Below, in pieces: positions 63,170-64,000 of a stretch of 64,000 nucleotides of DNA. Each line of letters starts with the position of its first letter. Position 1 is the stretch's first letter. The stretch covers positions 33,403,661 through 33,467,660 of the forward strand of contig NC_134366.1 in assembly GCF_035582795.1 (NCBI RefSeq). The letters run 5' to 3'. Position numbers and translations under genes: made by a program. The DNA comes from Mycteria americana (Eukaryota > Chordata > Aves > Ciconiiformes > Ciconiidae). The notes under the pieces were generated by a model. That model was not told the DNA's origin, ran no database searches, and saw nothing but the letters and a program-made list of their open reading frames with translations.

Positions 63170-63418
63170 ACTGTTTCTCTCTTGCGCTTCGTTTTGAAGT
63201 TGAGAATGGGATTCTGCTTTTCTTCTGCCCCCCCTTCTGGCTTCCCTGCGGCTCCTCCTCCGTGCCCCCCCGGGGAGGTGCCGGGAGTGGTGCGGCCGGG
63301 CGGAGGGGGCGGCCGCGGAGGCGCCCGTGTGTCAATGTGTCTGTCCTTCACTCCTCCATTGTCTGCCGCCGCCGCCGCGTCTGCCCTCCCCTCCCCGGAC
63401 CGCGCAACCACTCGACAG
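63170..63418 (+). other. BZW2: Candidate non-coding first exon of BZW2
   Basis: A consensus donor, GACAG|GTGCGG, sits at 63,418/63,419, about 550 bp from the ANKMY2 start on the opposite strand. The preceding bases are GC-rich with pyrimidine tracts (CCGCCGCCGCCGC, CCCTCCCCTCCCC), as in a 5' UTR. BZW2 is the expected neighbour by conserved synteny and has a non-coding first exon in mammals as far as I recall. No BZW2 coding sequence is in the window. The left border is a guess. Confidence 0.4.
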
Positions 63419-64000
63419 GTGCGGCGGGCGGACGGGCGCCCCTCACGGCCGGGCCGCCCCGCCCCGCCCCGCGGAGAGCGCGGCCGCCGCCGGGCGGGAG
63501 CGGCGCCTCAGCCCCGCGGCGGCGCTGCCCGGGCGGGCGGCGGGCGGCGTCCGCGGGCTGCGGCGGGGCAGCGCCGGGCGGGCGAGGCGCGGGGCCTGTG
63601 CGCGGCGGCCATCGCGGGTCCGGGCGTGCGCCGGGCGGGGTTGACCGGGTGCCCGCGGGGGAAGCCCGCGCGCGGCAACGCCGCCGTGCGCGGGTTTGCG
63701 CGCCCCGGCCGCCCTCGCCTCCCCGGGCGCTGCGAGGGGCGAAGCGCCTGGGCGCCTGCTGCGGGCGCGGGGGGGCCCGCTGGAAGCCCCTAGGCCCCCG
63801 GGACGGGCGGCGCTGGGTCTGCTGGCGGGAGAGCGGCGGTGCGGGCTGGCACCCGCGGCTGGCCAGCCCTGGTACCCGGCGGTCCGTCCTTCCGCGGGGG
63901 CCGCTTTCTTGCCTTTTTATGGCATCGGTTGGTGGGGTGTTTTTTTTCCAGGCAGGAAAAGGTTTTTATTCGGCTAAAGCGGCCGAATAAAGCCCTGGTT

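Larger units (their letters stand above)
62160..63990. promoter_or_regulatory. CpG island, ANKMY2 promoter and probable BZW2 bidirectional promoter
   Basis: Very GC-rich with dense CpGs from about 62,180 to nearly the window end. ANKMY2 begins at 62,868 on the minus strand. In human, BZW2 starts a few hundred bp away on the opposite strand, so a head-to-head promoter between about 62,869 and 63,400 is expected. No TATA box is evident. Long open frames across the island in all six frames are a by-product of base composition. Confidence 0.8.

Noticed and set aside
62437-63990. 517-codon open frame on the + strand at the right edge
   Set aside because: It lies wholly in a CpG island where all frames are open because stop codons are AT-rich. 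Composition is P/R/A/G-rich with no domain, and it overlaps the ANKMY2 first exon on the other strand.
1-64000. tRNA, rRNA, CRISPR, prokaryotic operon or other exotic system
   Set aside because: No cloverleaf with A/B boxes, no regularly spaced repeats, no prokaryotic gene organisation. Everything strong is explained by two spliced vertebrate genes, CpG islands and retroelements.

Overview
This is a nuclear window from a vertebrate, almost certainly a bird. The basis is a repeat landscape dominated by 3'-truncated CR1 LINEs, one ERV LTR fragment of a kind I know from neoavian genomes, compact introns, and gene order matching the SOSTDC1-LRRC72-ANKMY2-BZW2 block of human 7p21 and its avian counterpart. 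A non-galliform (neoavian) bird is my best guess; that rests only on the LTR fragment and is inference.

Layout. Positions 1-13,700 are AT-rich intergenic DNA with no gene I can support. They hold an old minus-strand CR1-type LINE (about 650-1195), a short CR1 tail (10,776-10,840) and an A/C-rich low-complexity tract just before a CpG island. The island (about 13,740-14,640) carries the start of LRRC72 on the + strand. I traced nine coding exons from 14,051 to 33,518, including a 10-nt-scale N-terminal exon of 30 nt and a 28-nt microexon. They join in frame into 272 codons plus stop.

From 33,519 to 39,305 is the convergent interval between LRRC72 and ANKMY2. It contains a roughly 750-bp minus-strand CR1 and a degraded LTR fragment. 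ANKMY2 lies on the - strand. I traced ten coding exons from 62,868 down to 39,306 that join in frame into 458 codons plus stop, encoding three ankyrin repeats, a helical middle and a C-terminal MYND zinc finger. Its intron 2 and intron 1 hold two CR1 copies in the same orientation that bracket exon 2. The right end (about 62,160-63,990) is a dense CpG island shared by the ANKMY2 promoter and, by synteny, the head-to-head promoter and non-coding first exon of BZW2, whose coding part would lie beyond the window.

How the genes relate. ANKMY2 is known from mammals as an FKBP38 (FKBP8) partner needed for ciliary targeting of adenylyl cyclases and for control of Hedgehog signalling. LRRC72 is an uncharacterised leucine-rich-repeat protein. 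They are not an operon; conserved adjacency is the only link visible here. No CRISPR array, tRNA, rRNA or bacterial-type system is present. I found no convincing undescribed biological system. The most useful non-obvious items are the LRRC72 microexon, an L1/Tx1-like relic in an LRRC72 intron (unusual for a bird), a YY1-type motif overlapping the LRRC72 start codon, and the paired CR1s around ANKMY2 exon 2.
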